Origin: Sesamum alatum
Lineage: Eukaryota > Streptophyta > Magnoliopsida > Lamiales > Pedaliaceae
Assembly: GCA_034509735.1 (NCBI GenBank)
Contig: JACGWO010000003.1
Location: 1 to 64,000 of the forward strand
DNA length: 64,000 nucleotides
Direction of reading: 5' to 3'
Shown: in pieces, positions 48,501 to 61,500 of the stretch
How positions within the stretch are numbered: the first letter of the stretch is position 1
Layout: each line of letters begins with the position of its first letter
The notes under the pieces: generated by a model
The model's database searches: none
What the model was told of the DNA's origin: nothing
Seen by the model: only the letters and a program-made list of their open reading frames with translations
Position numbers and translations under genes: made by a program

Positions 48501-51500
48501 CAAATATAAAAGGGAATAAGTTCTAAATTTGTTCAAAGGAGTTTTTCGTTGTGCAAAGGTACAAAGCTGAGTCCATGGCTCAAAAGAGTGTTCTAGATGT
48601 AGTCCTAGTGCAGTTTTATGTTGAATAAGATGGAGTCCTTGTCATATAATCGAAGAGTGGATTTAATATTGATTATTAAAGTCAATATGAATATATTTAT
48701 AGCAAAAAATGAGTCATTTAATCAGTCAATGATAAGTACTGATAACACAAGGTGTTTTCTACGATTGTGTTGAGTATTAGGCATGTATCCGGACGTACGA
48801 TTGATTATGGAGGTTCTCCAAGCCCTCGATATCGCAAAGATAAAAGTGCATTAGTGTCTAAATTTGTTTAAAGGAGTTTGTCGTTGCGCAAAGGTACAAA
48901 GCTGAGTCCATGGCTCAATAAAAGTGTTCTAGATGTAGTTCTACTGAATTTTTATGTTGAATAAGATGGTGTCCTAGTCGTATAATCGAAGAGTGGCTTT
49001 AATATTGATTATTAGAGTCAATTCGAATATATTTATAGCCAGAAATGAGTCATCTATCGGTCAATGATAAGGACTGAAAAAACAAGGTGTTTCATACGAT
49101 TGTGTTGAGTATTAGGCATGTATCCGGGCGTACGATTGATTATGAAGGTTCTCCAAGCCGTCGAAATGGCAAAGATAAAAAGTGCATTAGTGTCTAAATT
49201 CGTTTAAAGGAGTTCGTCGTTGCGCAAAGGTACAAAGCTGAGTCCATGGCTCAAAAGAGTGTTCTAGATGTAGTCCTAGTGCATTTTATGTTGAATAAGA
49301 TGGAGTCCTAGTCGTATAATCGAAGAGTGGCTTTAATATTGATTATTAGAGTCAATATGAATATATTTATAGCCAAAAATGAGTCATCTATCAGTCAATG
49401 ATAAGACTGAAAACACAAGGTGTTTCCTACGATTGATTACGAAGGTTGACCAAGCATATGCCAAATATAAAAGGGAATAAGTGTCTAAATTTGTTCAAAG
49501 GAGTTTTTCGTTGTGCAAAGGTACAAAGCTGAGTCCATGGCTCAAAAGAGTGTTCTAGATGTAGTCCTAGTGCAGTTTTATGTTGAATAAGATGGAGTCC
49601 TTGTCATATAATCGAAGAGTGGATTTAATATTGATTATTAAAGTCAATATGAATATATTTATAGCAAAAAATGAGTCATCTAATCAGTCAATGATAAGTA
49701 CTGATAACACAAGGTGTTTTCTACGATTGTGTTGAGTATTAGGCATGTATCCGGACGTACGATTGACTATGGAGGTTCTCCAAGCCCTCGATATCGCAAA
49801 GATAAAAGTGCATTAGTGTCTAAATTTGTTTAAAGGAGTTTGTCGTTGCGCAAAGGTACAAAGCTGAGTCCATGGCTCAATAAAAGTGTTCTAGATGTAG
49901 TTCTACTGAATTTTTATGTTGAATAAGATGGTGTCCTAGTCGTATAATCGAAGAGTGGCTTTAATATTGATTATTAGAGTCAATTCGAATATATTTATAG
50001 CCAGAAATGAGTCATCTATCGGTCAATGATAAGGACTGAAAAAACAAGGTGTTTCATACGATTGTGTTGAGTATTAGGCATGTATCCGGGCGTACGATTG
50101 ATTATGAAGGTTCTCCAAGCCGTCGAAATGGCAAAGATAAAAAGTGCATTAGTGTCTAAATTCGTTTAAAGGAGTTCGTCGTTGCGCAAAGGTACAAAGC
50201 TGAGTCCATGGCTCAAAAGAGTGTTCTAGATGTAGTCCTAGTGCATTTTTATGTTGAATAAGATGGAGTCCTAGTCGTATAATCGAAGAGTGGCTTTAAT
50301 ATTGATTATTAGAGTCAATATGAATATATTTATAGCCAAAAATGAGTCATCTATCAGTCAATGATAAGACTGAAAACACAAGGTGTTTCCTACGATTGAT
50401 TACGAAGGTTGACCAAGCATATGCCAAATATAAAAGGGAATAAGTGTCTAAATTTGTTCAAAGGAGTTTTTCGTTGTGCAAAGGTACAAAGCTGAGTCCA
50501 TGGCTCAAAAGAGTGTTCTAGATGTAGTCCTAGTGCAGTTTTTATGTTGAATAAGATGGAGTCCTTGTCATATAATCGAAGAGTGGATTTAATATTGATT
50601 ATTAAAGTCAATATGAATATATTTATAGCAAAAAATGAGTCATCTAATCAGTCAATGATAAGTACTGATAACACAAGGTGTTTTCTACGATTGTGTTGAG
50701 TATTAGGCATGTATCCGGACGTACGATTGACTATGGAGGTTCTCCAAGCCCTCGATATCGCAAAGATAAAAGTGCATTAGTGTCTAAATTTGTTTAAAGG
50801 AGTTTGTCGTTGCGCAAAGGTACAAAGCTGAGTCCATGGCTCAATAAAAGTGTTCTAGATGTAGTTCTACTGAATTTTTATGTTGAATAAGATGGTGTCC
50901 TAGTCGTATAATCGAAGAGTGGCTTTAATATTGATTATTAGAGTCAATTCGAATATATTTATAGCCAGAAATGAGTCATCTATCGGTCAATTGATAAGGA
51001 CTGAAAAAACAAGGTGTTTCATACGATTGTGTTGAGTATTAGGCATGTATCCGAGCGTACGATTGATTATGAAGGTTCTCCAAGCCGTCGAAATGGCAAA
51101 GATAAAAAGTGCATTAGTGTCTAAATTCGTTTAAAGGAGTTCGTCGTTGCGCAAAGGTACAAAGCTGAGTCCATGGCTCAAAAGAGTGTTCTAGATGTAG
51201 TCCTAGTGCATTTTATGTTGAATAAGATGGAGTCCTAGTCGTATAATCGAAGAGTGGCTTTAATATTGATTATTAGAGTCAATATGAATATATTTATAGC
51301 CAAAAATGAGTCATCTATCAGTCAATGATAAGACTGAAAACACAAGGTGTTTCCTACGATTGATTACGAAGGTTGACCAAGCATATGCCAAATATAAAAG
51401 GGAATAAGTGTCTAAATTTGTTCAAAGGAGTTTTTCGTTGTGCAAAGGTACAAAGCTGAGTCCATGGCTCAAAAGAGTGTTCTAGATGTAGTCCTAGTGC

Positions 51501-54500
51501 AGTTTTATGTTGAATAAGATGGAGTCCTTGTCATATAATCGAAGAGTGGATTTAATATTGATTATTAAAGTCAATATGAATATATTTATAGCAAAAAATG
51601 AGTCATCTAATCAGTCAATGATAAGTACTGATAACACAAGGTGTTTTCTACGATTGTGTTGAGTATTAGGCATGTATCCGGACGTACGATTGACTATGGA
51701 GGTTCTCCAAGCCCTCGATATCGCAAAGATAAAAGTGCATTAGTGTCTAAATTTGTTTAAAGGAGTTTGTCGTTGCGCAAAGGTACAAAGCTGAGTCCAT
51801 GGCTCAATAAAAGTGTTCTAGATGTAGTTCTACTGAATTTTTATGTTGAATAAGATGGTGTCCTAGTCGTATAATCGAAGAGTGGCTTTAATATTGATTA
51901 TTAGAGTCAATTCGAATATATTTATAGCCAGAAAATGAGTCATCTATCGGTCAATGATAAGGACTGAAAAAACAAGGTGTTTCATACGATTGTGTTGAGT
52001 ATTAGGCATGTATCCGGGCGTACGATTGATTATGAAGGTTCTCCAAGCCGTCGAAATGGCAAAGATAAAAAGTGCATTAGTGTCTAAATTCGTTTAAAGG
52101 AGTTCGTCGTTGCGCAAAGGTACAAAGCTGAGTCCATGGCTCAAAAGAGTGTTCTAGATGTAGTCCTAGTGCATTTTATGTTGAATAAGATGGAGTCCTA
52201 GTCGTATAATCGAAGAGTGGCTTTAATATTGATTATTAGAGTCAATATGAATATATTTATAGCCAAAAATGAGTCATCTATCAGTCAATGATAAGACTGA
52301 AAACACAAGGTGTTTCCTACGATTGATTACGAAGGTTGACCAAGCATATGCCAAATATAAAAGGGAATAAGTGTCTAAATTTGTTCAAAGGAGTTTTTCG
52401 TTGTGCAAAGGTACAAAGCTGAGTCCATGGCTCAAAAGAGTGTTCTAGATGTAGTCCTAGTGCAGTTTTATGTTGAATAAGATGGAGTCCTTGTCATATA
52501 ATCGAAGAGTGGATTTAATATTGATTATTAAAGTCAATATGAATATATTTATAGCAAAAAATGAGTCATCTAATCAGTCAATGATAAGTACTGATAACAC
52601 AAGGTGTTTTCTACGATTGTGTTGAGTATTAGGCATGTATCCGGACGTACGATTGACTATGGAGGTTCTCCAAGCCCTCGATATCGCAAAGATAAAAGTG
52701 CATTAGTGTCTAAATTTGTTTAAAGGAGTTTGTCGTTGCGCAAAGGTACAAAGCTGAGTCCATGGCTCAATAAAAGTGTTCTAGATGTAGTTCTACTGAA
52801 TTTTTATGTTGAATAAGATGGTGTCCTAGTCGTATAATCGAAGAGTGGCTTTAATATTGATTATTAGAGTCAATTCGAATATATTTATAGCCAGAAATGA
52901 GTCATCTATCGGTCAATGATAAGGACTGAAAAAACAAGGTGTTTCATACGATTGTGTTGAGTATTAGGCATGTATCCGGGCGTACGATTGATTATGAAGG
53001 TTCTCCAAGCCGTCGAAATGGCAAAGATAAAAAGTGCATTAGTGTCTAAATTCGTTTAAAGGAGTTCGTCGTTGCGCAAAGGTACAAAGCTGAGTCCATG
53101 GCTCAAAAGAGTGTTCTAGATGTAGTCCTAGTGCATTTTATGTTGAATAAGATGGAGTCCTAGTCGTATAATCGAAGAGTGGCTTTAATATTGATTATTA
53201 GAGTCAATATGAATATATTTATAGCCAAAAATGAGTCATCTATCAGTCAATGATAAGACTGAAAACACAAGGTGTTTCCTACGATTGATTACGAAGGTTG
53301 ACCAAGCATATGCCAAATATAAAAGGGAATAAGTGTCTAAATTTGTTCAAAGGAGTTTTTCGTTGTGCAAAGGTACAAAGCTGAGTCCATGGCTCAAAAG
53401 AGTGTTCTAGATGTAGTCCTAGTGCAGTTTTATGTTGAATAAGATGGAGTCCTTGTCATATAATCGAAGAGTGGATTTAATATTGATTATTAAAGTCAAT
53501 ATGAATATATTTATAGCAAAAAATGAGTCATCTAATCAGTCAATGATAAGTACTGATAACACAAGGTGTTTTCTACGATTGTGTTGAGTATTAGGCATGT
53601 ATCCGGACGTACGATTGACTTATGGAGGTTCTCCAAGCCCTCGATATGCAAAGATAAAAGTGCATTAGTGTCTAAATTTGTTTAAAGGAGTTTGTCGTTG
53701 CGCAAAGGTACAAAGCTGAGTCCATGGCTCAATAAAAGTGTTCTAGATGTAGTTCTACTGAATTTTTATGTTGAATAAGATGGTGTCCTAGTCGTATAAT
53801 CGAAGAGTGGCTTTAATATTGATTATTAGAGTCAATTCGAATATATTTATAGCCAGAAATGAGTCATCTATCGGTCAATGATAAGGACTGAAAAAACAAG
53901 GTGTTTCATACGATTGTGTTGAGTATTAGGCATGTATCCGGGCGTACGATTGATTATGAAGGTTCTCCAAGCCGTCGAAATGGCAAAGATAAAAGTGCAT
54001 TAGTGTCTAAATTCGTTTAAAGGAGTTTGTCGTTGCGCAAAGGTACAAAGCTGAGTCCATGGCTCAAAAGAGTGTTCTAGATGTAGTCCTAGTGCATTTT
54101 ATGTTGAATAAGATGGAGTCCTAGTCGTATAATCGAAGAGTGGCTTTAATATTGATTATTAGAGTCAATATGAATATATTTATAGCCAAAAATGAGTCAT
54201 CTATCAGTCAATGATAAGACTGAAAACACAAGGTGTTTGCGAATGTGGATTGATTATTAAAGTCAATATGAATATATTTATAGCAAAAAAATGAGTCATC
54301 TAATCAGTCAATGATAAGTATGATAACACAAGGTGTTTTCTACGATTGTGTTGAGTATTAGGCATGTATCCGGACGTACGATTGACTATGGAGGTCTCCA
54401 AGCCCTCGTATCGCAAAGATAAAGTGCATTAGTGTCTAATTTGTTTAAAGTTTGTCGTTGCGCAAAGGTACAAAGCTGAGTCCATGGCTCAATAAAAGTG

Positions 54501-57500
54501 TTCTAGATGTAGTTCTACTGAATTTTTATGTTGAATAAGATGGTGTCCTAGTCGTATAATCGAAGAGTGGCTTTAATATTGATTATTAGAGTCAATTCGA
54601 ATATATTTATAGCCAGAAATGAGTCATCTATCGGTCAATGATAAGGACTGAAAAAACAAGGTGTTTCATACGATTGTGTTGAGTATTAGGCATGTATCCG
54701 GGCGTACGATTGATTATGAAGGTTCTCCAAGCCGTCGAAATGGCAAAGATAAAAAGTGCATTAGTGTCTAAATTCGTTTAAAGGAGTTCGTCGTTGCGCA
54801 AAGGTACAAAGCTGAGTCCATGGCTCAAAAGAGTGTTCTAGATGTAGTCCTAGTGCATTTTATGTTGAATAAGATGGAGTCCTAGTCGTATAATCGAAGA
54901 GTGGCTTTAATATTGATTATTAGAGTCAATATGAATATATTTATAGCCAAAAATGAGTCATCTATCAGTCAATGATAAGACTGAAAACACAAGGTGTTTC
55001 CTACGATTGATTACGAAGGTTGACCAAGCATATGCCAAATATAAAAGGGAATAAGTGTCTAAATTTGTTCAAAGGAGTTTTTTCGTTGTGCAAAGGTACA
55101 AAGCTGAGTCCATGGCTCAAAAGAGTGTTCTAGATGTAGTCCTAGTGCAGTTTTATGTTGAATAAGATGGAGTCCTTGTCATATAATCGAAGAGTGGATT
55201 TAATATTGATTATTAAAGTCAATATGAATATATTTATAGCAAAAAATGAGTCATCTAATCAGTCAATGATAAGTACTGATAACACAAGGTGTTTTCTACG
55301 ATTGTGTTGAGTATTAGGCATGTATCCGGACGTACGATTGACTATGGAGGTTCTCCAAGCCCTCGATATCGCAAAGATAAAAGTGCATTAGTGTCTAAAT
55401 TTGTTTAAAGGAGTTTGTCGTTGCGCAAAGGTACAAAGCTGAGTCCATGGCTCAATAAAAGTGTTCTAGATGTAGTTCTACTGAATTTTTATGTTGAATA
55501 AGATGGTGTCCTAGTCGTATAATCGAAGAGTGGCTTTAATATTGATTATTAGAGTCAATACGAATATATTTATAGCCAGAAATGAGTCATCTATCGGTCA
55601 ATGATAAGGACTGAAAAAACAAGGTGTTTCATACGATTGTGTTGAGTATTAGGCATGTATCCGGGCGTACGATTGATTATGAAGGTTCTCCAAGCCGTCG
55701 AAATGGCAAAGATAAAAAGTGCATTAGTGTCTAAATTCGTTTAAAGGAGTTCGTCGTTGCGCAAAGGTACAAAGCTGAGTCCATGGCTCAAAAGAGTGTT
55801 CTAGATGTAGTCCTAGTGCATTTTATGTTGAATAAGATGGAGTCCTAGTCGTATAATCGAAGAGTGGCTTTAATATTGATTATTAGAGTCAATATGAATA
55901 TATTTATAGCCAAAAATGAGTCATCTATCAGTCAATGATAAGACTGAAAACACAAGGTGTTTCCTACGATTGATTACGAAGGTTGACCAAGCATATGCCA
56001 AATATAAAAGGGAATAAGTGTCTAAATTTGTTCAAAGGAGTTTTTCGTTGTGCAAAGGTACAAAGCTGAGTCCATGGCTCAAAAGAGTGTTCTAGATGTA
56101 GTCCTAGTGCAGTTTTATGTTGAATAAGATGGAGTCCTTGTCATATAATCGAAGAGTGGATTTAATATTGATTATTAAAGTCAATATGAATATATTTATA
56201 GCAAAAAATGAGTCATCTAATCAGTCAATGATAAGTACTGATAACACAAGGTGTTTTCTACGATTGTGTTGAGTATTAGGCATGTATCCGGACGTACGAT
56301 TGACTATGGAGGTTCTCCAAGCCCTCGATATCGCAAAGATAAAAGTGCATTAGTGTCTAAATTTGTTTAAAGGAGTTTGTCGTTGCGCAAAGGTACAAAG
56401 CTGAGTCCATGGCTCAATAAAAGTGTTCTAGATGTAGTTCTACTGAATTTTTATGTTGAATAAGATGGTGTCCTAGTCGTATAATCGAAGAGTGGCTTTA
56501 ATATTGATTATTAGAGTCAATTCGAATATATTTATAGCCAGAAATGAGTCATCTATCGGTCAATGATAAGGACTGAAAAAACAAGGTGTTTCATACGATT
56601 GTGTTGAGTATTAGGCATGTATCCGGGCGTACGATTGATTATGAAGGTTCTCCAAGCCGTCGAAATGGCAAAGATAAAAAGTGCATTAGTGTCTAAATTC
56701 GTTTAAAGGAGTTCGTCGTTGCGCAAAGGTACAAAGCTGAGTCCATGGCTCAAAAGAGTGTTCTAGATGTAGTCCTAGTGCATTTTATGTTGAATAAGAT
56801 GGAGTCCTAGTCGTATAATCGAAGAGTGGCTTTAATATTGATTATTAGAGTCAATATGAATATATTTATAGCCAAAAAATGAGTCATCTATCAGTCAATG
56901 ATAAGACTGAAAACACAAGGTGTTTCCTACGATTGATTACGAAGGTTTGACCAAGCATATGCCAAATATAAAAGGGAATTAGTGTCTAAATTTGTTCAAA
57001 GGAGTTTTTCGTTGTGCAAAGGTACAAAGCTGAGTCCATGGCTCAAAAGAGTGTTCTAGATGTAGTCCTAGTGCAGTTTTATGTTGAATAAGATGGAGTC
57101 CTTGTCATATAATCGAAGAGTGGATTTAATATTGATTATTAAAGTCAATATGAATATATTTATTAGCAAAAAAATGAGTCATCTAATCAGTCAATGATAA
57201 GTACTGATAACACAAGGTGTTTTCTACGATTGTGTTGAGTATTAGGCATGTATCCGGACGTACGATTGACTATGGAGGTTCTCCAAGCCCTCGATATCGC
57301 AAAGATAAAAGTGCATTAGTGTCTAAATTTGTTTAAAGGAGTTTGTCGTTGCGCAAAGGTACAAAGCTGAGTCCATGGCTCAATAAAAGTGTTCTAGATG
57401 TAGTTCTACTGAATTTTTATGTTGAATAAGATGGAGTCCTAGTCGTATAATCGAAGAGTGGCTTTAATATTGATTATTAGAGTCAATACGAATATATTTA

Positions 57501-58230
57501 TAGCCAGAAAATGAGTCATCTATCAGTCAATGATAAGGACTGAAAAAACAAGGTGTTTCATACGATTGTGTTGAGTATTAGGCATGTATCCGGGCGTACG
57601 ATTGATTATGAAGGTTCTCCAAGCCGTCGAAATGGCAAAGATAAAAAGTGCATTAGTGTCTAAATTGTTTAAAGGAGTTTGTCGTTGCGCAAAGGTACAA
57701 AGCTGAGTCCATGGCTCAAAAGAGTGTTCTAGATGTAGTCCTAGTGCATTTTATGTTGAATAAGATGGAGTCCTAGTCGTATAATCGAAGAGTGGCTTTA
57801 ATATTGATTATTAGAGTCAATACGAATATATTTATAGCCAAAAATGAGTCATCTATCAGTCAATGATAAGACTGAAAACACAAGGTGTTTCCTACGATTG
57901 ATTACGAAGGTTGACCAAGCCCTCGATATGCAAATATAAAAGGGAATAAGTGTCTAAATTTGTTCAAAGGAGTTTTTCGTTGTGCAAAGGTACAAAGCTG
58001 AGTCCATGGCTCAAAAGAGTGTTCTAGATGTAGTCCTAGTGCATTTTATGTTGAATAAGATGGAGTCCTTGTCATATAATCGAAGAGTGGATTTAATATT
58101 GATTATTAAAGTCAATATGAATATATTTATAGCAAAAAATGAGTCATCTAATCAGTCAATGATAAGTACTGATAACACAAGGTGTTTCTACGATTGTGTT
58201 GAGTATTAGGCATGTATCCGGACGTACGAT
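45590..58230 (-). repeat. Trimeric higher-order repeat, about 962 bp, about 13 units
   Basis: The marker GAAGGTTGACCAAGCATATG starts at 46555, 47517, 48480, 49441, 50404, 51368, 52331, 53293, 55015 and 55978, with a one-base-insert version at 56941 and a variant at 57906. Intervals are 961-965 bp, except one of 1722 bp that covers two units with a deletion. Each unit has three monomers (about 331, 335 and 297 bp) with private variants: 'TCATCTAATCAGTC', 'TTCTACTGAATTTTTATG' with 'TCGATATCGC', and 'CCGGGCGTACG' with 'CCGTCGAAATGGC'. Units are nearly identical, so amplification is recent. Confidence 0.95.
54232..54440 (-). repeat. Truncated higher-order unit (about 195-bp deletion)
   Basis: 'GGTGTTTGCGAATGTGGATTGATT' replaces the normal path through GAAGGTTGACC to 'GTGGATTTAATATTGATT'. 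The marker TCATCTAATC is 767 bp from the previous one instead of 962. Several 1-base losses follow within the next 200 bp. Confidence 0.85.
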
Positions 58231-58859
58231 TGACTATGGAGGTTCTCCAAGCCCTCGATATCGCAAAGATAAAAGTGCATTAGTGTCTAAATTTGTTTAA
58301 AGGAGTTTGTCGTTGCGCAAAGGTACAAAGCTGAGTCCATGGCTCAATAAAAGTGTTCTAGATGTAGTTCTACTGAATTTTTATGTTGAATAAGATGGTG
58401 TCCTAGTCGTATAATCGAAGAGTGGCTTTAATATTGATTATTAGAGTCAATTCGAATATATTTATAGCCAGAAAATGAGTCATCTATCGTCAATGATAAG
58501 GACTGAAAAAAACAAGGTGTTTCCTATACGATTGTGTTGAGTATTAGGCATGTATCCGGACGTACGATTGATTATGAAGGTTCTCCAAGCCGTCGATATG
58601 GCAAAGATAAAAGTGCATTAGTGTCTAAACTTGTTTAAAGGAGTTTGTCGTTGCGCAAAGGTACAAAGCTGAGTCCATGGCTCAAAAGAGTGTTCTAGAT
58701 GTAGTCCTAGTGCATTTTTATGTTGAATAAGATGGAGTCCTAGTCGTATAATCGAAGAGTGGCTTTAATATTGATTATTAGAGTCAATACGAATATATTT
58801 ATAGCCAAAAATGAGTCATCTATCAGTCAATGATAAGACTGAAAACACAAGGTGTTTCC

Positions 58860-61500
58860 TACGATTGACCCAAGCCCTCGATATGCAAAAGATAAAAGTT
58901 GCATTAGTGTCTAAATTTGTTTAAAGGAGTTTGTCGTTGCGCAAAGGTACAAGCTGAGTCCATGGCTCGAAAAGAGTGTTCTAGATGTAGTCCTAGTGCA
59001 TTTTTATGTTGAATAAGATGGAGTCCTAGTCATATAATCGAAGAGTGGCTTTAATATTGATTATTAGAGTCAATACGAATATATTTATAGCAAAAAATGA
59101 GTCATCTATCAGTCAATGATAAGGACTGAAACACAAGGTGTTTCCTACGATTGTGTTGAGTATTAGGCATGTATCCGGACGTACGATTGATTATGAAGGT
59201 TCTCCAAGCCCTCGATATGGCAAAGATAAAAGTGCATTAGTGTCTAAACTTGTTTAAAGGAGTTTTGTCGTTGCGCAAAAGGTACAAAGCTGAGTCCATG
59301 GCTCAAAAGAGTGTTCTAGATGTAGTTCTAGTGCATTTTTTATGTTGAATAAGATGGAGTCCTAGTCGTATAATCGAAGAGTGGCTTTAATATTGATTAT
59401 TAGAGTCAATACGAATATATTTATAGCCAAAAATGAGTCATCTATCAGTCAATGATAAGGACTGAAAGCACAAGGTGTTTCCTACGATTGTGTTGAGTAT
59501 TAGGCATGTATTTGAAGGTTCCCAAGCCTCGATATGGCAAAGATAAAGGCAGTGTCTAAACTTTGTTTAAAGGAGTTTGTCGTTGTGCAAAGGTACAAAG
59601 CTGAGTCCATGGCTCAAAAGAGTGTTCTAGATGTAGTCCTAGTGCATTTTATGTTGAATAAGATGGAGTCCTATGTCATATAATCGAAGAGTGGATTTAA
59701 TATTGATTATTAAAGTCAATATGAATATATTTATAGCAAAAAAATGAGTCATCTAATCAGTCAATGATAAGTACTGATAACACAAGGTGTTTTCTACGAT
59801 TGTGTTGAGTATTAGGCATGTATCCGGACGTACGATTGATTATGGAGGTTCTCCAAGCCCTCGATATCGCAAAGATAAAAGTGCATTAGTGTCTAAACTT
59901 TGTTTAAAGGAGTTTGTCGTTGCGCAAAGGTACAAAGCTGAGTCCATGGCTCAATAAAAGTGTTCTAGATGTAGTTCTACTGAATTTTTATGTTGAATAA
60001 GATGGTGTCCTAGTCGTATAATCGAAGAGTGGCTTTAATATTGATTATTAGAGTCAATTCGAATATATTTATAGCCAAAAATGAGTCATCTATCAGTCAA
60101 TGATAAGGACTGAAAAAACAAGGTGTTTCATACGATTGTGTTGAGTATTAGGCATGTATCCGGGCGTACGATTGATTATGAAGGTTCTCCAAGCCGTCGA
60201 AATGGCAAAGATAAAAAGTGCATTAGTGTCTAAATTCGTTTAAAGGAGTTTGTCGTTGCGCAAAGGTACAAAGCTGAGTCCATGGCTCAAAAGAGTGTTC
60301 TAGATGTAGTCCTAGTGCATTTTATGTTGAATAAGATGGAGTCCTAGTCGTATAATCGAAGAGTGGCTTTAATATTGATTATTAGAGTCAATATGAATAT
60401 ATTTATAGCCAAAAATGAGTCATCTATCAGTCAATGATAAGGACTGAAAACACAAGGTGTTTCCTACGATTTACGATTAGAAGGGTTGACCAAGCATATG
60501 CCAAATATAAAAGGGAATAAGTGTCTAAAATTTGTTCAAAGGAGTTTTTCGTTGTGCAAAGGTACAAAGCTGAGTCCATGGCTCAAAAGAGTGTTCTAGA
60601 TGTAGTCCTAGTGCAGTTTTATGTTGAATAAGATGGAGTCCTTGTCATATAATCGAAGAGTGGATTTAATATTGATTATTAAAGTCAATACGAATATATT
60701 TATAGCAAAAAATGAGTCATCTAATCAGTCAATGATAAGGACTGAAAACACAAGGTGTTTCTACGATTGTGTTGAGTATTAGGCATGTATCCGGACGTAC
60801 GATTGACTATGGAGGTTCTCCAAGCCCTCGATATGCAAAGATAAAAGTGCATTAGTGTCTAAACTTTGTTTTAAAGGAGTTTGTCGTTGCGCAAAGGTAC
60901 AAAGCTGAGTCCATGGCTCAATAAAAGTGTTCTAGATGTAGTCCTAGTGCATTTTTATGTTGAATAAGATGGTGTCCTAGTCGTATAATCGAAGAGTGGC
61001 TTTAATATTGATTATTAGAGTCAATACGAATATATTTATAGCCAAAAATGAGTCATCTATCGGTCAATGATAAGGACTGAAAACACAAGGTGTTTCCTAC
61101 GATTGTGTTGAGTATTAGGCATGTATCCGGACGTACGATTGATTATGAAGGTTCTCCAAGCCTCGAAATGGCAAAGATAAAAAGTGCATTAGTGTCTAAA
61201 TTGTTTAAAAGGAGTTCGTCGTTGCGCAAAGGTACAAAGCTGAGTCCATGGCTCAAAAGAGTGTTCTTAGATGTAGTCCTAGTGCATTTTATGTTGAATA
61301 AGATGGAGTCCTAGTCGTATAATCGAAGAGTGGCTTTAATAATTGATTATTAGAGTCAATACGAATATATTTATAGCAAAAATGAGTCATCTATCAGTCA
61401 ATGATAAGACTGAAAACACAAGGTGTTTCCTACGATTGTGTTGAGTATTAGGCATGTATCTATAAAAGATAAAAGTGCATTAAGTGTCTAAACTTGTTCA
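58860..61500 (-). repeat. Mixed zone of ordinary monomers and partial higher-order units
   Basis: Units with 'TCATCTAATCAGTC' (59750, 60719) and 'TTGACCAAGCATATGCC' (60484) alternate with canonical monomers. Junctions show small deletions at 58865 ('ACGATTGACCCAAGC'), 59509 and 61458. Confidence 0.7.
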
